Positions 34,173-49,100 of a DNA stretch of 64,000 nucleotides are shown here, piece by piece. Position numbers and translations under genes: made by a program. Under the pieces are notes generated by a model that made no database searches, was not told the DNA's origin, and saw only the letters and a program-made list of their open reading frames with translations. Within the stretch, counting starts at the first letter, position 1. The number at the start of each line of letters is the position of its first letter. This stretch comes from Burhinus oedicnemus. Lineage: Eukaryota; Chordata; Aves; Charadriiformes; Burhinidae. Location: NCBI GenBank assembly GCA_008921705.1, contig VFFE01007624.1, forward strand, positions 1,232,327 to 1,296,326, given 5' to 3'.

Positions 34173-37100
34173 CTGAAAGAAAGTTGGAGACATAATCAAT
34201 TTCAATAGGCAAGAAATAAAATTGATCAGTGTACACCTACAAATACTGACCATCCCATCCCAGTACTTCTAACCCAAATGCAACCCTTTACCCGCCAATG
34301 TGACCTTTGATGTCCAGCCTTATGAAACACTCCTGAAATGCAGGTTTCAGTGCTTGTAGCTGGTTTCCCCAGAGATGTCAGATGCTATCCACTTACCTCT
34401 TTCAGGTGTTATTTAGGCCAGGTAATAGCCAGGTGTTACTGGGCCACAAAGTAACTTGTATTTTCTACACTAAAGCAAAAATCCCCTATAGATGCTACAA
34501 TACCTGCGAGGCCAAGCAACTGCAGTTTCACAAGTCTATTGTAAAGATTACAGCAAACAGTTAAGTAGGAGCCTGTAACTGGTAGAAGAGTCTATTTAAG
34601 AAAAAAAATTTAAAAAAAAATATCAAGATTTGAAAATCCACTTTCCCACAACTGCCACTTTTACTCACTCAAGTGAAAATCAACCACCACATTTAAGCAA
34701 AAAAAATCGTAAATGCTTACTACAGAATCCATTTTCCCTCCTTTACATCCTGAAGTGAGTCACCTAAATGACAGATCTAGTAACAGGACTCAAATTAACA
34801 GGAACTCCTTTTGGTAATTTGTATTGTTCAAATCAGCTATCCAGGGTTTCATCAGGAAGCAAAAGAAAGCAACCAACAGGCAGGCAAGGGGTCCCCCGAG
34901 TCACAGGGATATAAAGTTTGTCATAATGACGAAGGTACAAACCACACACAAACTCCTGTAAGATCCAGACACATGCTCAGGTCAGAAGTGAGATGAGGGG
35001 GAAAAGCTCATTATATTTCACTGTCAAAGGTGCAAGACCATGATGCAAATGCTTTTTTAAACACAGTCCAGCTTCTTTCCAGCATGCTGATGAGTAAGAC
35101 AGCCAAGAGCCCAATTAGCACAAAGGCATTCTCAGTCTTTAAGTGAAACTCTGACTTTGGTTTTCATCATTTTGCCTTTAACAGGGCAAATCTCAAAGGA
35201 AATACTGTTTCCTGCATGTTCTCCTATAACTCTGTAATAACCTCGCTGCATGAGCCACAGAGCCACGAAGCAATGAGTCTTTAACACGACTCGTATAAAG
35301 AAAGTATCAATATCATTAGGTTAAGCCCAGCTGCAAAAACCCAAGTTCAAGAGCTCTGTTGTATATCTAAGTTATAAAGGAAGTGCTATAAGAAGCCTGT
35401 AATCTCGCTACAGCTGGTAAGAAAAAGTTAATTCTTTAGGATATATCAGGTAGCAAAATACAAGACAATGGCAAAATGAAACATCTATCAGCAGCTCTGA
35501 AAATTCAACCAAGAGAGGGGGATTAGCAGACAATTAAACAGGACATCTCATGAACTGCATGGGAAGTATGGAAGACTGGAAACTTGGAAATTGCTCTTTG
35601 CAGACGGAAATACATGCAAGCGATGGAAAAACAAACACGCTTCTACCCTAGGAATATGCTGCGGTCCCCGTTTGTAAAGCAAGCTTTTCAAAAGATAACA
35701 CCCAGCAGACTCCAGCACAACAGTTCACCTCAGAAACCAGAAGCTCCCACCAAAATCAAGAGACTGAGATATTCAACATTTCTGAAAAATACAGTCACTA
35801 AAACAGGAGGAAGGGGAAGCGCAGAAGAGAAACATTAAAATAACATGAATAGGTGCACAAAAACCCCCCAAAGGACACAGAAGGAAAACAACGTTATAAG
35901 CAATATCCTAAGCAGTCTCACCTCAAAGGGATTAAGCTATTGTACTTCTCGCTCTACAGAGGAAAAACAGGATTTGTTGCCGATTACCTGTACAGACACA
36001 CTTGCCAGAATTTGCTTCATCTTTTAGTTACCCGCACATAAGGCTTTGTTTGCAGACAGTGACGGGCAAGCACTCACAAGCCTCATGAGAGCGGTTCAAA
36101 CATCAGCTGCTCCCAGCTGCCCGGCTCCCTCTGCCGGGGGCTGCCTTGTGCCCTGCCGGCATCTTACGGTTTATGTCACAGGCAAAGCCTTGTTGATTTA
36201 ACCGTGCACACCGTAAGCCAAGACATCTGCATCACCCCGTGACATAAAAGAATTAGCACAGTTAATCAGTACACAGTCCAGAGTCTTCAGCTCAAGTCAG
36301 ACACGAGGACAGTTCATCGCTCCTTTTGTATGCGGAGAGAGACCCTGGGAAGATGCTGTCAGCCTTGTTTTCAGGGAAACCTTCTGGATCTTCAGATACT
36401 GTTTTCTGTAGCATCTAGTTTAAAGCTACGCAATTATGCTAATCATGTGTTAATTAAAACCAGAATTTAGCTCACCTTCAGAGTGTCAGGTTACTAAGTA
36501 TATACCACTTGCTACACTGCACTTAAGAGGCCAACATCCCTAGGTGAGCTTCTCTCACCAGCAATTCCAAGAACAGTCCCAGAACCTGCGACCAATGTTA
36601 GCTTCTCCTGATGCAACGAATTTCACCAAGAAGAAAAAGCCCCAAATCGTTGCTTCTGGGATTGCCGCTCTTCACTGCATTTCACTTACCCGTCAGATTT
36701 ATTAGTATACATGAGAACTTACAAAATTAAGGAAACGTTTGTTTCTTTTCTTTAAGATCAAGCGTAGACTTGGTTTAACGTGAGACCCTGAGCAACTCTT
36801 ACTCCCCTTTGTGAAATAAGAATACTTTCTTCTTCCTCACCAAGACGCAAGCTCTCTGCAGAGCAATTCTTTCTCATTACATTTATTCAACATGCACAGG
36901 GTATTAGTGTCTCGATACCTGAAAACTCGTTACTGCTGCAATGCAAATACCAAACTCCATTATAGGACATTTTCAAGAATAATTATCCCTTGTATGCAAT
37001 ACTTTACATCATAAACATGCAAAAATAATTCTGCATACAATTGCAGTTTTTCTGAGTTATTTCAACTGAAGAACTATTCACACTATTTTTGGTGAATTCC

Positions 37101-40100
37101 CTTCTATTCTCAAAATGAGATCACTGTCTTTATGAAAAGCTCAGCTGCAGCTTTGCAAATTTACTGTCAGTTCTTCCAATATCTTCCACAGAAGTAATTG
37201 CTAACTTGCTAGTGAAAGCATACTGGCTATTCATACAGATAAATATGTGAGAACAGAGGACCATGTGTTTTCAAGAAAAGACTCTACGTGACAATTATTG
37301 GCATAAATTATCATTTGACTTCTGTATCTAGAAGGGAATCGAGACGTTTTGGAAAGTTAAAGGCTTTTGTAAATACTGAGCACTTTAAATGAAGGCACCT
37401 GTGCTAGAAATAAAATGAAGATTAAGTTAATCTTTCATAAACCATCACAACACAGGCTTTCAAATAGCTATCTTTATTTCACCTTTGTGACTGAGTCAAG
37501 ATCAATAAAAGGTACACTTCAAGAGAGACAGGAGTTTCTGATGCACAGCTGCAAAGCAATACAGGAGTCTCCCAGTGTACACTGACAGCAGCATCAGACA
37601 ACGCTACAAGTCCCCGTTTCCTCGTCACCTCCTGGGCCGCTCCTAGTCAGTGCTTCTCCAAACTACGCAGAGTTCTCTTGACTAACTTACGTAAACTGAA
37701 CACAAACAGAAGAACAAAGTATTGAGCACTTTTTTTTTTTTTTTCATTCCATGCATGCTGTGCAAACATGGCGTGGCAGTTTAAGACCACCAGGAAGTGA
37801 AGAACCTTCTCACAGTGCAGCCACTCGTAGGGCTGGTTTAGATGCATATAGCTGATGAAGTACACGAGGGCTCAGGTACGTGATTAAGTTACCATGCAAC
37901 AACTTAGCTCGTGTAACTTAATCAATGGCGTGCTTTTAGTCTGCAGAGATAAAAGAACAGGGAAACTCTGTTGGCCTGCAATGGAGCAAAGTGAAGCTAA
38001 AATCAGATTATCTCACATTTCCCACAGTCCAAAAGCACACGGACTGTTGGTTTTCATGGATGAGCTAACATGCAGCACCCAAACACATCAGTCTTTCACC
38101 AGATAAGCAAACCAGCTCATGCAACATCAGTTTAGCCTGCAGATGCTATGCAGCAGTGTGGCTGTCGAAGAGTAGCTATGGTAGTTTTGAGTCCAATGTT
38201 CTCTCACTTTGTTCTAAACAAATTTAAGCACATGGTAACTAGCCCAGTTTGAAGCCCAGATACCAGGATGGAAGGGAAGAAGCAAACATTCCTGGGGCAC
38301 CTTCCTCACCCACAAATATTAGTTTGGTACCCAAAGAGTTTCCAGTGGAAAAATTTGTCTAAAGTTTACAGAGGTACACTCCAAAACCAGGCAAATTGGA
38401 GTGCCCTGGTTTGGAAGAAGCACACACCTAAAAGCAGCAGCAACTTTTAAACTCAGAGGGGAAGCCAGTTAAAGGCTCTAAGGACAGAGAGAGGTTTGGT
38501 TTCCCCCCACATACAGAAAGCTGTCAAGTAGCATGGATCAGAGTTCAGCTCCACACAGAATGAAGTACGATGGGGAGCATAAACACAACAGGAAAAAAGA
38601 TTTTAATTTTGTGAACTCCAAATATGCTTATATTTCATTGGGCCTTGAAGAGTAGCATGAGTAACAAACGGAACAGATTAGTATCAGACAAGCTGTAGAA
38701 CACCCTTTGCTATGGCGGTGACTATGCAAATTGTTCTGTATGGGCAAATCTTTGCAGAATCAGAACTTCTACATGCAGTTTTCTGCATTACACAGAAAAC
38801 AGCAATTCCTCAATCCATATGGGCAACAGATTTACACTTTTTTTTTAACATATAGGTGACAAGTACAATCTGAATGTCAGTATATGGCTATCCACTTCAG
38901 ATCTTTTTAGACATTTAAACCTGTACATTTTTTCCTTAGTTAAGAAATTTAACTCTAATTCCCCAGGCACTGTAAGACTGCATCTTGCACTTTTAATGTA
39001 AAAGACTGTCACAAGAGAGCAGCAGTGACCTCGACAGTGTTGCTATGAGACAGGAGCGAGTAAATAGAAGGAAGCTATATTAGCCTCATCTCTCTCGAGA
39101 ATACAGAGAGAAAGCGATTGCCAAAGAGGAGAATAAAATACCCATGCATGGGTATATCTGGACTCTAATACAGCTCATCCCTATCCTGAGATAAGCATCC
39201 TATCCTGCACTTAAGTACATCTTTAATTCTAAGAACATGCAAAAACTCCACCGGGAATAGATATAACAACAACATGCTTAAAGCAATGCCCTGACCACAG
39301 ACCCCGATCTACAACCTTCCAGCAGTTTCTTTGATAAGGTGAGCAGGGTGGACCCAAGGAAAGCATACAGGAATAAAGATCACAATCAGTTTGTTTCAAC
39401 TGTATCACGGGTTTCATCTTATCTGCTTACAGGGAATTCAGTGCCTTGTTTTGTTTGGTTGGTTTTTTTGCTAGGAAAGTTTGTTTCACTGAGCAGAGCA
39501 TCCGAATCTATGCTGCTCTATAAAAGCATTTTGAATGTTTCCATGTGTGAAACACTGATATACTTGTCTAATCCAGCAGCAGATGGCACATCCGTGTCAC
39601 AGAGATCCTGACTCCAACAGGGAATTTTAGAGGACAAGTCACACCTGCTCAGTCGCACCAGAGGGAGAATAATACAGACAAGGTCTGGCAACTCCTAGTA
39701 TGTTTTACAGCTGCAGATGCCAGAAACTGCTAGTTTTATCTCAAAGATTTCATGGTCTCATTCAACTGCATGACTGGGGTTCTCCACAATCTCTTGGCAG
39801 AGAGGAAGCCTCCACCGTGCTCCGAGAAATATTTAAGGGCTGATATTACTTCTAAATACAGGACATAGGCCCTTCTAAACACCTTAACTAGACCTTACCC
39901 ATCCCCTTTGCTATATCTCACTGAACAGTGTGTCAAACACGATTAGGGATTCACTCCATTCTCCTGGTACATGAAAGCAGACAACAGTATCAGAGGTCCT
40001 GCCCAAGACAAATAAAATCCAGGAATCCTAACGTGCAACTACGTAACCGACCCACAGTACTCTTTTGTCTGCTCCTAGAACTTCAAATAAAGCCTTTCAC

Positions 40101-43100
40101 ATCAATATTCAATCACAAGACAACAGCTCCAAATGTAGTAGTTTTCTTTACCCCTCTCAAGCAGCAGAGTACAGGTCGAGTCCCTGGGGAAGATGGGCCA
40201 GAAAAAGCTTTTCCTAACACGTCCTGGAACACCATCTGCTTATCAGGTGGTTTAATACTTCTGATATCACCTCCAATAAGCCGTTTTCTGCTTCAGCAGT
40301 ATCCCCAGTTGGGTATACTGCTTACACATTACCCCTTCGGGGGCGGCGGGGGGGGGAAGTGTCTTATTTTCCAGAAGGACTTCCAGCTTGCGGGAAGATG
40401 GCATACAATAGTGCTAGACCTCCACCAGGGAAGGTGCGCATGTTCACCTGGCTATTTGAAACGAGACCACGTATCTAGGATGTCAAACCTACTCAAACCT
40501 GTTCACTACAGAAACAGTATTGTACCAAGGTGAATATTAAGTCTGTGGCAGAATGCCTCCTGTCCTGGACAGGAAAAGCAACGCTGGAACAGGACTCTGA
40601 TCTTCAGACCTACCTTAATAATGGCCTCAGAAGGAAAAGCTAACTTGTCTTATTACGTCACAAACAAACACTGTAGTAGAGACAAAAAAACCTCAGAAAT
40701 CAATGAACTTCCACATACTCCACCCCATCTCCAAAAAGGACCATAAACTTATCCCTTCTGAAGCAATCAAGAAAAAATTTCTGCTTTTATCTCAGATAAT
40801 CCACCTCAAATTCACCCAAGAATATTCTGTATATACAAAAAGAAACAAAACTCCCAAAACAACAACAACAAAAAAAAAAAGGGAGAAAGGCCACCTATCC
40901 TACATTTGAGGTTAGATTATAATGGCTCACATCTCGTTAAGAGTACTGATTGTGAACTTTGGGTTACTAGCTAAATCAGCTTACTTAAATTTAGTGAAAT
41001 CCTCTCTGGTAGTGCTTCACTCTCCTTTTTGGCTTTTCTTTTCCACAGTATAGTTGACCTTTGCTATGTCCTCTGCACCTCCAATAGGCATTGGGTTTTT
41101 TACACCTACATTCTTAGAAAAGAGAAAGCATCTACTCCTCAGCCAAGAGAGTCTGTTGGTACACCTCACCTCCCGGTGCCCACACCGCTCTCCTCTCAGT
41201 AGGAAGGGTAAGGATGATACCACAGGGAGAAATCTAGCGAAAACTGAAGGCCATGTTACTGCCAAAACCCCACATCCATCTACACAGGAACCTTCTCAGA
41301 AGTGCATATATTAGCAGTTCCACATCTATCCACCTGCAAGTGCAAATCAACTACAAAGCAATTGCCAAGCTCTGCACTCAGAAAATAGGCAAGGGGAAAA
41401 AAAAGCCACCTCCACCCTAAAGCTGACCACCAAAAGTGGAATTGAGTTTTCCCACCTAAATTAAACCTAGTATTTTAGCTATGAAAGGCTTAGCTAAGTC
41501 CACTATCTCACCAAAGCTGTACTTAGTAACTGATTTTTACTTTTCATCAACTGATACACAGAGCTGTTACCAATCTCAGTTGGGGTACGTACAACAGCCA
41601 CCCGCATGGCAGCACTTCCCACCTGAAGCACCTGAGATAAACCCTATGCAGAAAAGCTGTGTCAGTATACAAACGGCCTCTGCAGTCAGAAACTGGCCTG
41701 TCTCTGCAGGGAACACCACTATCCACCAAGCAACCACTAAAAGGCAGTGGCTTTCTGTCACTGCTAATTCAGGTTGTATTTGAACTTAAAGGTGAAAGGC
41801 TTTATTTTTTAATTATTTCCCAAGTCATCCATTTCTCTTTTAGTGAGCGAGAACCTTGAAGCAGGAGCCAATACAGCTTATAGCAATTTATGTTTGGGGT
41901 GCAAAACACAAGAAGGATGCTTGGTAGTCTGTCAAACAGTTAATCCCACACATGCCATCAGTAAAAAAAAAATGCATAGCCCTGGTGCAAAATACGTCAC
42001 TAAAATATGATCCACTGGTAGAGGACAGGCAGTTCATCCAGTTAGGAGCTAAAGTGCTGTAGGTGAACTAACATTAGGGCTTTATTAAGTCATTCAGCAA
42101 CCAAGTGTTATTGTCCTACACAGCCTGCTTAAAGTACAGTAAAGCATTTTTAAAGGATTTTAAAAAAAATCAAAACTAGTTTGACATACGACAGTACACA
42201 CCTACACATACTGGCTGCATTAACAGGTGGATTCTGAACTGTAAATAATCCTGCAATTCATTTTTCACACACAAGCAAATAAAAACAGTCAAAATATCAC
42301 TCAGACTCATATAGCATCCACCAAGCAAGCTTTTGAGAGAGATTTAAAAGTAAAGATAATTTAAAAGTCACCTACAATTATAAACAAGACAAGGACACAG
42401 ACAGGAATAGTCCTTTGATTGACTGTTCCTGACAGGTAGCTTCTGGGATCAAAATGCTGAGCTCTGTAGTCTCCCCACACCGGCTAAAAAGAAGTTATCT
42501 GGTTAATCTTAGTTTTTGAGGGTGTGGTTATTTTTCCTTTTTTCAAAATTATGTAGAACTCAGGAGCACATCTAGAGAGATATTTTGACTTATTTGCACA
42601 CGCAACTGGAGCAGGCTCCAGCTGCTAATAGTTACAGCACCCAGACAAGATTATATAAATTTTAAGAAGGACTTGAAGCAAAAACAAAAAGGTGGATCTG
42701 GTAGAGTCTATCAGAGGCAAAGTATTTTAATATAACATGAGGAGTTGGCAGAGTCAGACAGTCAAATTCAAAACCTTCCTTAGCAGGTCTGGCAGAAGCA
42801 GAAGGGAAGGGCTTTGCAGTTTGTAATGAAGAACTATTACATACATCAGTCTCATCACCTACCCATTCTCCTGTTCTCCCAGGGCACCTACCTTACTGTA
42901 TGTCACTACCGACAAGTTGTTCGAGTGACTGCTGGGGGAGAGATTTACAGAGTTTTGTGACAGTCCATTCTGATCTTGTTCGATTTGGTCAGGAGCAGGC
43001 CCCCATGTGTTTTTGCTGATTGTGCCTAGCTCGGAACCCCCAGGGTCTTTTAGGTTGTTTTCATCTGGTTGCCTGTTCTTCTGTGGAGAGGCGAATGGGT

Positions 43101-46100
43101 TAAAGTTTCCTTCTACCTTGCGATGCGGCTGCGTGTTGAACTCTGTTTCAAAGGATGACAGCTGCTGTGTTACACCTAGAAGTCCTCCAACTTCCACGCT
43201 GAGGATCACCCAGATGACATCTGTGGAAGAAGACAGACACTCGGGTTGTCACTAGATAGAGTTTTTGAAGAAGAGGGCAGAAGGAGAAAAACAAAACAAA
43301 TTCCATCCTTTACAACAGCAAGAACAAAGACTGATTGTTTGAAATACACGTTCATGAAGCATCAGAAGTACTGATTAAACACTAGTGTCCAATCTTTCAA
43401 GAAAGCCGGGCAAGTTTTACTCCTACTGAACTTACACGAACCAGCTAAGAACATATAAAAAACAAACTGACATGACAACTTGAAGCTCCACATTTCAGAT
43501 TACCAACAGGATGCACTGAAAAAAGAAAACCTTAAGTGACATTATCCAAGGCTATGCAACAAGACTGAAATGAGAGCCAGGAGATATCACTGCCAGTCTT
43601 CTACTCTGATGGTAAAGAAAAGGCAACGTTTTTTGTTTAGCTTTGAAAGGCTTGACGATTAAAATAAAACAACAAAAGGGTGACTTAGAAGGTAATTATG
43701 TTTATGACAATTTACTGCAAAATATCTCCATTCCTGTTCCAAGTCACTCACAGTAGGTGGGTAAGATACCCAGGCTTGGTAGACTATTACACAAACTACT
43801 GGTTAGAATAAGAAACATATTTACAGTTCTTACCTAGTGCCTGTCTGTCTCCTGTACATAGATAAGATTGTTATTTTACTTACCATTTCATTTACACTTC
43901 ATGCAAACATTATGGCCTATTTACATAAAGACATTTCTTGGTATGTAACCAAATCCAGTTTTATTGCCTTTTTTTTCACCCCGCCATTAAGCGTGCTCCA
44001 GTTTTGTTTTGCTGCACGGAGAGGGAGAATTAAAAAGAGCAGCAGCAATACCTTATCTCAGCTCAGCAGATCTAATAACAGCACCTCATGTCACATGTAA
44101 TTGTTTCCAGGTTTTCTGCAGTCAAGTGTTAACCTACAAGGGGCTCTTTCGTGCTGCCACTGGTAGCCTGGGGGAGGAGACAGCAGGTATTTCTGCTGTT
44201 CGGTTTTTACCACCATCGCTTCTCAAGCAGCATTAATTCACTGAAGCTCTCCTTCCGGTCCCTCCCCAGGTTTAACAGGGCTGGGCTCATTACTTTGCAT
44301 TTTACCACCCAATTAAAGACGGTGGGACTTTACCTTCCAAAAATACAACTTGCTTAAGGACCCCCAGCCCCCTGCCAGGGCTTGTAACCCCTTTACAACC
44401 ACCACGAAGGCTCCACAACCGCCCAGGTCACCGCCCCGCCCGCAGCCCAGCGGCAGCGCGGCGCCCCCTGCTGCCCGCTCGCCGCGCAGCGCCCGGCCCG
44501 GCCCCACCGCTCGCCCCGGGGCTAGCAAAGCCCTGCCGGCACGAAAAACTACCGGGCGACGACCCCGGCCGCTCACCCAGCTGTCGGGCCTAACCTCTGG
44601 GGGGATAACTAGCATAAAAGCCATTAATTACCTCGCAGGGGACGGGCATCTTTGACTCGAAGGGTGGTAGCCAAAGGGATTTTAATTTGTAGGTCGTTTT
44701 CTTTCAAAACGTACAACTTCAAGAAGTTTAATAAGATGTTAAAATGTTTGTCAGCAGCTGGGAGAACCTCGGCTTTTAAACACGCAGGCCTGTGGCAGGC
44801 AACGCACGCTGAACAGGCCTTTCAACCTGCGCGGAGGAATTTATGCCCCTTCTTCAGGGACAAGCTACATCCACCTTCGATGCCGGAGAGTCGTACATTT
44901 ACTGACAATTCTGCCAAAAACCCTGTACTTCTGAGCAAAGAGTTATTTTTGACTCCGAGTGCTAACATCTCTCACTCAAACCCATGTACTCGGGATCCTC
45001 CCAACTGCCAAAACAGACACAAAGATGTTCTCAGTATAAACTAAAGCTGGCTAAAAATGACTGAAAGACTCCAAATGAATGAAGATGTTGGTGGCTCAGG
45101 CTGAGGTACCAGGCAAAATATCAAAAAGTAGTTTTTAAACACAGAAAAACAGTTCACAGTAGATGCACCAAGTCATACTATTAAAACCTACACTTTAAGA
45201 AAACTTCTCAGATGAGATTTTCACCACTGAAATAGATTTTTATGCCTGTATATAGTTCACAATGTTCAGCGCTGGAAAACTGGGAAAGAATCCTGACAAG
45301 GAACGACTGGGAAAGAGTCTCCAGAACTGTGCAAGTCCCTTTGTTTTTCAGAGCTTTGTGTAATCAGCAATTTGTTCCAGTGTTTAGAAAACAGTTCTGT
45401 GCTGACCGAGACAACAAAGCAGCTCACTTGATGATTTCTCTAGTCTATTTTCTATATTTAGGCTCAGAGCTGGCAGACCTCTACCTTCCCCATGTGGTTA
45501 TCGGGAAAGCATCTGCAAGGGGCCAGGACCGTCCATGTTGTCTGCGGTGGGAATATCAAGCAGAAGAGCCTGAAGTGTTGGCAAAGCGATCACTCACCTC
45601 CGTAATAGAGTCCCGTGGCAGTGCACATTCGCCACTGTCCCTGATACATTCCTGCTGTGCTGGGGCTGCACATCTGAACGCTGACGTCTGCGATCTCCTG
45701 GGGCTCCAGGGACCTGACCATCACCATGTTTACGTGGCCAAATTGGTCTCCCCCGACATACTTCAGACAAACCCCCGGGGGCCACGCCTCTGTCCCTGGG
45801 ATTAAACAGAAGAAAGAATTACTGACAGTGCACCAGGAAAAGCTTTGTGTCTGTTTGTGTAAGACGGGATGAAACACGCTTATTAAAACAGTTGTGCAAT
45901 TGTTGAACAGCCAAAGGAATACCAAGATCCACATAACACAGCCAGCAATGGATGCTGAAGAAGAATACAGTTTTCAGACAAGGCTTAACCGGTCCATTTA
46001 GAGACCAGCAGGACAATTTATATTTCTATTTGAATAATCTCTAGGTCTTCTTTACACAGAAAAATGCTCAAAGTCACAGCATAACAGCTGCAAAAAAAAA

Positions 46101-49100
46101 AAAATTAACATAAGCAACACGCACATATATTTTACCAATGCTGGAGACAGATGAGGTCAGACCTAGGTGGTGTCATCCCCCCCATTTCTTTCTGTCTCCC
46201 TACATGTAGCTCCTGAGCCTTGCGATAGCAAAATACATGTTAATAATACAAAGTGCTGGAAACATTTTCTTTCAGGGATTCATTCTTTAAGCCTGTTAGC
46301 AGTCTCAGGAGGAACTAACACTTTGAACTGTAATTGAAGAGCTAGTACTATTTTCTAAATGGGTTTACTTCCCTTCTTGTACCAACCCTTCTCTCAGCCT
46401 TGCGCAAAGGTGGAAAGGATTGTGAACTTTTTTTTTTTTTTTGGTGGAGATCAGTGTTTAGACTGCAGATACTGGGACTGACAGCGTGACCTGGCAATCT
46501 GTAGAGATACAGAAAACAGCTACTGCATGCAAGCACAGCCATCTCCGCCAAAGATAACAAGTACTGGGGCAGACGAAAAGTGCTTCCGAGACTCGTGAAA
46601 CATCAGTTTAGCAGAATTTTTTTTTGCTTCTTCCCCAATTATGTGACATGACTAAGCCAATGACTTTAAGAATACCTTCTGCTTGGTTAAGGTCGATGGA
46701 AAGAGCTAAGGAAAGCCTGAACCACCAAGAAGCTTGGAATCACTCTATGCCTACTCTGAGACAAGAAGGGTGAACGCTGGTCTGACCTCAGGTTACCCCA
46801 AAGAGCATCCTTTGCAACAGCTTGCCTGCTAATTTAATCCCTGTGGATACTTCAGTGCAGACATGGCAGGGACTGGTTTTCTAGTCAAGTCCTTATTTGT
46901 GGAATTCACAATCGAGCAGGGAAAGCATGATGTGAACAAGTAAAGCGGGATATTCGGAGCGAGGGATATATCACTACAGTTGGAAACAGCACTGAGATAG
47001 GGAGGTCTCTGGAAGAGGAGCCGAGTCTGAGCTGACCTCAGACGGTGGCGTGTGGGAGTTGAGTATGAAGTCTCATCTGAAAAGGTCGGCAGCCCAGCAA
47101 CATGGTTCAGTTTAAATAATTTATGTGATTTTTATCAGTTTTAATGGCTTTAGGCTTGCAAGGTGGCTAGAACGCTGCAACTGATAAGCCCCATAAAATG
47201 AAATGATGATTATGTCATTCTATTTCAGTACACTCATCTCTCAGGAGATGATAAATTGTAGTAACTGTCCTGCAGAGCCAGCAGCAGCTGGGGGTAGAGT
47301 GGGAAGAGGAAATAAGTCTGTTAAATCCTGCTGCTTTTTCAGCAATGGTTCTACTATACAAACTGGTCTTTTGGCAGACAAGCCAAGCACCATCCTGGAA
47401 GATACCAGAACAGGGTACTAGTTTTTAATAACATATATGGAAACCTGACTGAACCTAGCTTACTGCTTGCACACTTAAAACTGACAATCTCTCGAGCTCT
47501 GCTTGTCATACTTGTCAGACACTAAATGCTTCGGTGACACATGCCTCAGGTATTTTGTGTTCTAGAACTGAAGTCATTTAATCAAGGGCTCCAGTAAAGC
47601 TGTTAAAACCCTTGGCTTTGCTTCAGTTATCTACCTAACAAGCAGATATCATCTGGAAACACTACAGTCCTTTGATATTATACCTTAATTAAACCATAAA
47701 ATGGTTTTAAAGTGCTATGGCCCTCCTTAAACTGCACAGTCATAACGCAGTATGTGAAGTTGCATTTAACTAAAACATGCCTCAACGGCATGGTTTTAAC
47801 AAGATCTGGCCTCCAGCACCACTGTTAGAGTACAGATGTACTTTTAAAGAAGCCAGGCTTTAACACACACAGAAGCCAGAACAAACGTTGGCCTTGCCAG
47901 GAACTCGTAAGTCAAGATTAACTCCTTCTCCTCATTTTATAAGACCCATGGATTTCAGAAGGTCAAACATTCCAAGAACAATGAAACATCGCTTGAACTA
48001 GGATGTTAAATTAAGGCTGAATTTGCATGCAGGAAAGAGTACATCAGAGGAACAAGAGAGGAAGGAGCCTGAAAGGAGCAAGGTAGGGGTGTAGTCTTAA
48101 AACACACAAATTAAGACACTAATAGTGGAGAAACACGATCTGTCAAACTTACTACATTTGTAAGACTTGTATTTGAAACAGTTATAAAAAAAATTGCCAG
48201 TTAATTTTTCACATTACTGGAGTTTAAGCAAGCTATACGTGCCACCTTTCCATTGTAGTAATTAAAAAAAAAAAAGAGGCAGAAAAAGTAAACTGAAACC
48301 ATTACCCCTTTCTCAGGAATACAGTCTTTATAAATTAGTGTTCTTAAACACACCCCCCTCCTCTCTTCTCACCTCATGTCCTGATGAAATACTCCCACAT
48401 TTTTAGTATGGTTTTAGTCTCTGTTCTACTTTGATATTCAGCACAAATCTGTACAGCACTTGAGTACTGCAGTTATTTACAAGCAGAAATACTACCACAG
48501 CTGAACTTTACTCGTAATGATTCATGATATTATACCTTGTTGTGCTATCATTCTTCTTCACAAAAGTGCAAGCAGGTCAATTAAATTCAGACACACAGCT
48601 TAAACATTCATGCAACATCCTGTCACTGCAACACTTGAAGACAAGGTATTCCGCTTTGCATCCATGGATCTCATTTTTCTCTCTGACTACATCCCAACAG
48701 GTCAAGCACTGAGAATGTGTTTTGCCCAGTCTCACTTCCTGGATTCCAGTCACTGTTTTGATTTATTTCATACTGGAATGTAGTCTATCCAGCCTTTCAT
48801 CCTCTCAAAACATGAAAAAGCAATCCTGTCAAAAGTGTATTAAAAAGTAAAGGGTACTTGCCATGTTACCCTTGCATAGCTACCTCTTCTCACAGACCAC
48901 TGCATTGCTCCCTCCAGAGAGAACACAGCTCTACAGAGAGCCAAATGACCAAACGACAGGGAGGGTCAGAGAAATGGTGTGATGAAGGGTAGTGGTAATG
49001 TATAGATTGGTCATGAGCTAAAAGGCTTTGAGATTAAAAGGAATCTCTTCACTGACTCAAAAAACTTATTCCACTTGTTTGCATCAAGTGATCAGAAACA

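Larger units (their letters stand above)
43221..45597 (-). other. ILRUN: ILRUN intron 3
   Basis: A 2.4 kb phase-1 intron, AT-rich at both ends but interrupted by a dense CpG island at about 44400-44590. Donor GGAG|GTGAGT, acceptor TTCCACAG. Confidence 0.85.
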
